NCBI GenBank assembly: GCA_036561005.1
Contig: DATBQE010000084.1
Span: 1-52,954 of the forward strand
Source: PKWO01 sp036561005
GTDB taxonomy: Bacteria > Pseudomonadota > Gammaproteobacteria > Burkholderiales > Burkholderiaceae_D
DNA: 52,954 nucleotides
Reading direction: 5' to 3'
The notes below the pieces were generated by a model. It made no database searches. It worked only from the letters and a program-made list of their open reading frames with translations, and had not been told where the DNA came from. Shown here one piece after another: positions 50,565 to 52,954 of this stretch (its first letter is position 1; the number at the start of each line of letters is the position of its first letter). The position numbers and the translations under genes were made by a program.

Positions 50565-52912
50565 CTACCGAACAGTGAGTTGGCTGGGCATACCAACGAT
50601 AAATTCTGCAGCAGGTAGGTCTTGGAGTGGCTTTTGCGTCGAAGCACGATTTCCTGCTTTTCGACGGTTCCTGACATCGATTCCAGGTTGCGCAGCGTGA
50701 CCTTGACATTGTCGGAGCGACTCAACGCTCCACCGTGCGCTACATCGATCTTCAATACAGCATCAAACGGAATCGTGACCAAGCCGTCCTTCACACGCAT
50801 GGTGAATTCTTTGGTCTCGATCAGGCCCTGGTACAAATTCCCTTCGCAATCCTGCAGAGCATCCCAGGTCGGAATCGTGGACAAGCTATCGAGCATCCAT
50901 TGGGGCGTTGCAGCCGAAGCGTCGTCGACCAATAGGTTTAGAAAAGCGGTCTGCCGGATAAAATGAGGGTCTGAAGCCAGTTCCCCGGATAACTGTAAGC
51001 CTACGTCAGGTAAGACGACAATACGTTCAATCGGAGTTCGTTTCCAGCGCGCGTCGATTGCAATGAGCCGATCTTTCATCGCGTGGGAAAACTTATTCAA
51101 AGTGTTGACCGGATTTTTTGCGGTCATCAAGTGCCAATATCCGTAATCATCCTCCTTGAGCTTGTCGACACGCCGCTGATCGATTTCGCCGGTCGTGACT
51201 TGTATTTCCCGAGTGGAATCCCAAAAGAAACCCTTCTCCACTACCGTTTTCGTTTCAATGACCTTGTGATAAGCCACCATACCAAGCCAAGCCTTGAAGT
51301 CGATGGCGTAAACCTTCCCCTGATGCGCCATCACAATCTCCGCGCTATTATGAAACCCGTTTCCACTGGTCAGGACGCGATCGAGGAAGATCGTCGCTTC
51401 GGAGGCGCGTAACGCCGCGAGCACGTGCCGAATTTGTTCCATGTGGAAAAGCGCGCCACCATGGTGACCGGTCGCGGTATTGGCCGTGAACATGCGATCC
51501 AGGCGTATAAAGAGGCCTGCTTCTTCAACGATGATTGGTGCCGCTATGCCGCCAATAATGGCGCCAACCGGGCCACCAATGCAGAAGCCGATTTCTGCGC
51601 CAATGAAACTGGTGGCACCGCCCTTGGCAGATTCAACAGAAGCAGCGCGAAACTGCTCCGCTGTTTTCGTGCCTCGCGCAAAATCGATGGCGTGCTTTGC
51701 CACTTCACATGTCGTGATCGCCACCGCGGCTGGTGCGGAACCACCAAGCATTCGTTTCATGCCCTGAGATGCGGTGCGCTGGGCAAGCACTTTCGCGGCA
51801 GCCGTTGCCGCGCCGGCTGTCGCCCCTTTTACGCCACCGTCGATAGTTCCCTTGGCCACTTCAATGCTGACATCGAGAGAAGCTTCGCTGATGGTTTTAC
51901 CACCGCTACGGACCTCATTTACAGCTTTTATGGTTCCTGTCACCGCGGAGACGGCCGCGCCAACAGCGGCTCCAGTAATCCCGCCCGATTTGGCACCCTG
52001 CAACGCGCGCTCTCCCATGCCACCAACGATGTCTTGGCCGGTGACTTTTCCGCTTCTCGCCTTCTCGGCTAATTTTTGGCTTTCCTCTCTGGTTCGCGCA
52101 GTACTTTTGACATTTCCTTCTTTTAAATGATCGGTAGCCAGTTTTGCCACCTGCTCATGCTCGCTTGCAACTTGCTGACGTGCGTCGCGGGGTTTCATTC
52201 GCTCCGACGCGGCCTGTCGCTTCGCAATTTTTCTTACTTTCTCGACTTGATCTTTCGGGCATAACCGATCCTGGTTGCCGTAACCGCGCTGCTTGCTCGC
52301 TGTAATCTCGGCCGTCGGGTGGATTTTGCTGCTCACCTCCTTGAGGATATTTCCACCCCTTTGATCTGAAATGTTCATATCCGGACTTTTTGGCGCATAT
52401 GAATTCACGCGCTCCGCATGGAGTTTCGACTTCTGGAATGCCGCATCTACATTGAATGTCGCGGGGTGGTCACCTTCGGCGACGATACCCGTCAGGCTGC
52501 CAACATGATTTTTCTGGTACTGCAGACCAAGACCGTTGATCTTGCTAGCCCCGTCCGTCAACGCTTGATCGATGCCTCGCCCGTACTGAAGATTGGCGCC
52601 AATATTGGCCGCGTTCCTTAGTGTGGGACCATATTTCTCGCCATATTGCACGACGATGTCTAGCAGGTCCAAGGACAATTTGTTGTCGGCCTTGATTTCG
52701 CGCACAGAAACTTTGACCATTGTTTTCTTGGGCAACTGCGCTAAGTCGATCGTTTTCGGTATATTCGATCGATGGCAAAGTCCAGACGCTTTGCCAATGT
52801 TGACGAATACCCCGTAGGTTGCGACCCCGCTGATCTGACCGAGGTGGACGTCGCCAACTTTGAATTCGTCAAGCGAACGGCCCGTGGGTCGGGCCTCTTT
52901 TTCTTTTCCCAT
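50561..52912 (-). CDS. S1 RNA-binding / glycine-rich membrane-active / NERD nuclease-domain protein
   Basis: 783 aa, ATG at 52912 with AAAGG upstream. Residues 16-84: S1 OB-fold (FKVGDVHLGQISGVATYGVF, then SVREIKADNKLSLDLLD). Residues 85-205: unrecognised region (INGLGLQYQKNHVGSLTGIV, ATFNVDAAF). Residues 210-290: charged helices starting RGYGNQDRLCPKDQVEKVRK, a module I recall from other uncharacterised large proteins. Residues 292-465: Gly/Ala-rich hydrophobic stretches (GITGAAVGAAVSAVTG, IGGPVGAIIGGIAAPIIVEE), possibly membrane-inserting. Residues 493-640: NERD-like PD-(D/E)XK fold with NSAEIVM (E525), VYAIDFKAWLG (D538, K540) and KNPVNTLNKFSHAMKDRL. Residues 645-783: beta-rich tail. No signal peptide. 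Likely RNA- or ribosome-associated nuclease effector; function not established. Confidence 0.75.
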   Translation of the reverse strand: MGKEKEARPTGRSLDEFKVGDVHLGQISGVATYGVFVNIGKASGLCHRSNIPKTIDLAQLPKKTMVKVSVREIKADNKLSLDLLDIVVQYGEKYGPTLRNAANIGANLQYGRGIDQALTDGASKINGLGLQYQKNHVGSLTGIVAEGDHPATFNVDAAFQKSKLHAERVNSYAPKSPDMNISDQRGGNILKEVSSKIHPTAEITASKQRGYGNQDRLCPKDQVEKVRKIAKRQAASERMKPRDARQQVASEHEQVAKLATDHLKEGNVKSTARTREESQKLAEKARSGKVTGQDIVGGMGERALQGAKSGGITGAAVGAAVSAVTGTIKAVNEVRSGGKTISEASLDVSIEVAKGTIDGGVKGATAGAATAAAKVLAQRTASQGMKRMLGGSAPAAVAITTCEVAKHAIDFARGTKTAEQFRAASVESAKGGATSFIGAEIGFCIGGPVGAIIGGIAAPIIVEEAGLFIRLDRMFTANTATGHHGGALFHMEQIRHVLAALRASEATIFLDRVLTSGNGFHNSAEIVMAHQGKVYAIDFKAWLGMVAYHKVIETKTVVEKGFFWDSTREIQVTTGEIDQRRVDKLKEDDYGYWHLMTAKNPVNTLNKFSHAMKDRLIAIDARWKRTPIERIVVLPDVGLQLSGELASDPHFIRQTAFLNLLVDDASAATPQWMLDSLSTIPTWDALQDCEGNLYQGLIETKEFTMRVKDGLVTIPFDAVLKIDVAHGGALSRSDNVKVTLRNLESMSGTVEKQEIVLRRKSHSKTYLLQNLSLVCPANSLFGS

Positions 52913-52954
52913 TTCGCAGCCTTTGCCTACATTTGACTACATCACGTTGAGCGA

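Noticed and set aside
1..52954. CRISPR array, complete insertion sequence or rRNA operon
   Set aside because: No regularly spaced repeats, no transposase reading frame and no rRNA signature were found.

Overview
The window reads as a chromosome segment from a betaproteobacterium of the order Burkholderiales, most likely family Oxalobacteraceae (relatives of Herminiimonas, Collimonas or Janthinobacterium). This placement is an inference from protein character, gene neighbourhoods (zwf-hexR, tetR/aidB-type acyl-CoA dehydrogenase, fimT-pilV-pilW-pilX-pilY1-pilE, ybgC-tolQRAB-pal-cpoB-tRNA-Lys), moderately high GC and the 4.5S RNA form. It is not a database result.

Layout. 1-9.3 kb: central carbon metabolism (left-truncated zwf, hexR, later tal) with interspersed membrane proteins, a GH18-type lipoprotein with a DUF4214-like region, a helical protein that may be a heme-oxygenase-like diiron enzyme, a Cache-domain chemoreceptor and a hotdog thioesterase. 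9.5-15.6 kb, all on the minus strand: PaiB-like protein, class III CoA-transferase, the recR-ybaB-dnaX repair/replication block, a 260-bp nested inverted-repeat element and a TetR regulator. 15.6-22.7 kb: the divergent acyl-CoA dehydrogenase, the 4.5S SRP RNA gene (ffs), an S9 peptidase, ubiD with a tiny coupled ORF, and a lytic transglycosylase with its own sigma70-type promoter and a long structured leader. 22.8-33.1 kb: aminotransferase, nusB, ribH, ribB(A), a TonB-dependent receptor on the opposite strand, then ribE, ribD, nrdR, a small ORF and glyA. The riboflavin genes are therefore split by the receptor. The GTP cyclohydrolase II half of RibBA has lost its zinc-binding cysteines.

33.5-41.8 kb: a complete minor-pilin/adhesin cluster for type IV pili closed by an intrinsic terminator. 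41.8-44.0 kb: an orphan TonB-like protein, a lipoprotein and a short-chain dehydrogenase. 44.1-49.5 kb: the full Tol-Pal envelope system. Between tolA and tolB lies a 46-codon ORF whose second half is a diverged copy of the TolA C-terminus and whose stop overlaps the tolB start.

49.6-52.95 kb is the accessory end of the window. A tRNA-Lys(TTT) gene is followed by a decayed integrase start with repeated TCGGTACA motifs, an unrecognised gene, and a minus-strand 783-aa protein. That protein combines an N-terminal S1 RNA-binding domain, an uncharacterised middle module, a glycine-rich hydrophobic stretch and a C-terminal NERD-type nuclease domain, and it overlaps a small downstream gene. This tRNA-linked pair is the best candidate here for an undescribed system. 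No CRISPR array, complete insertion sequence, rRNA or replication origin was seen.
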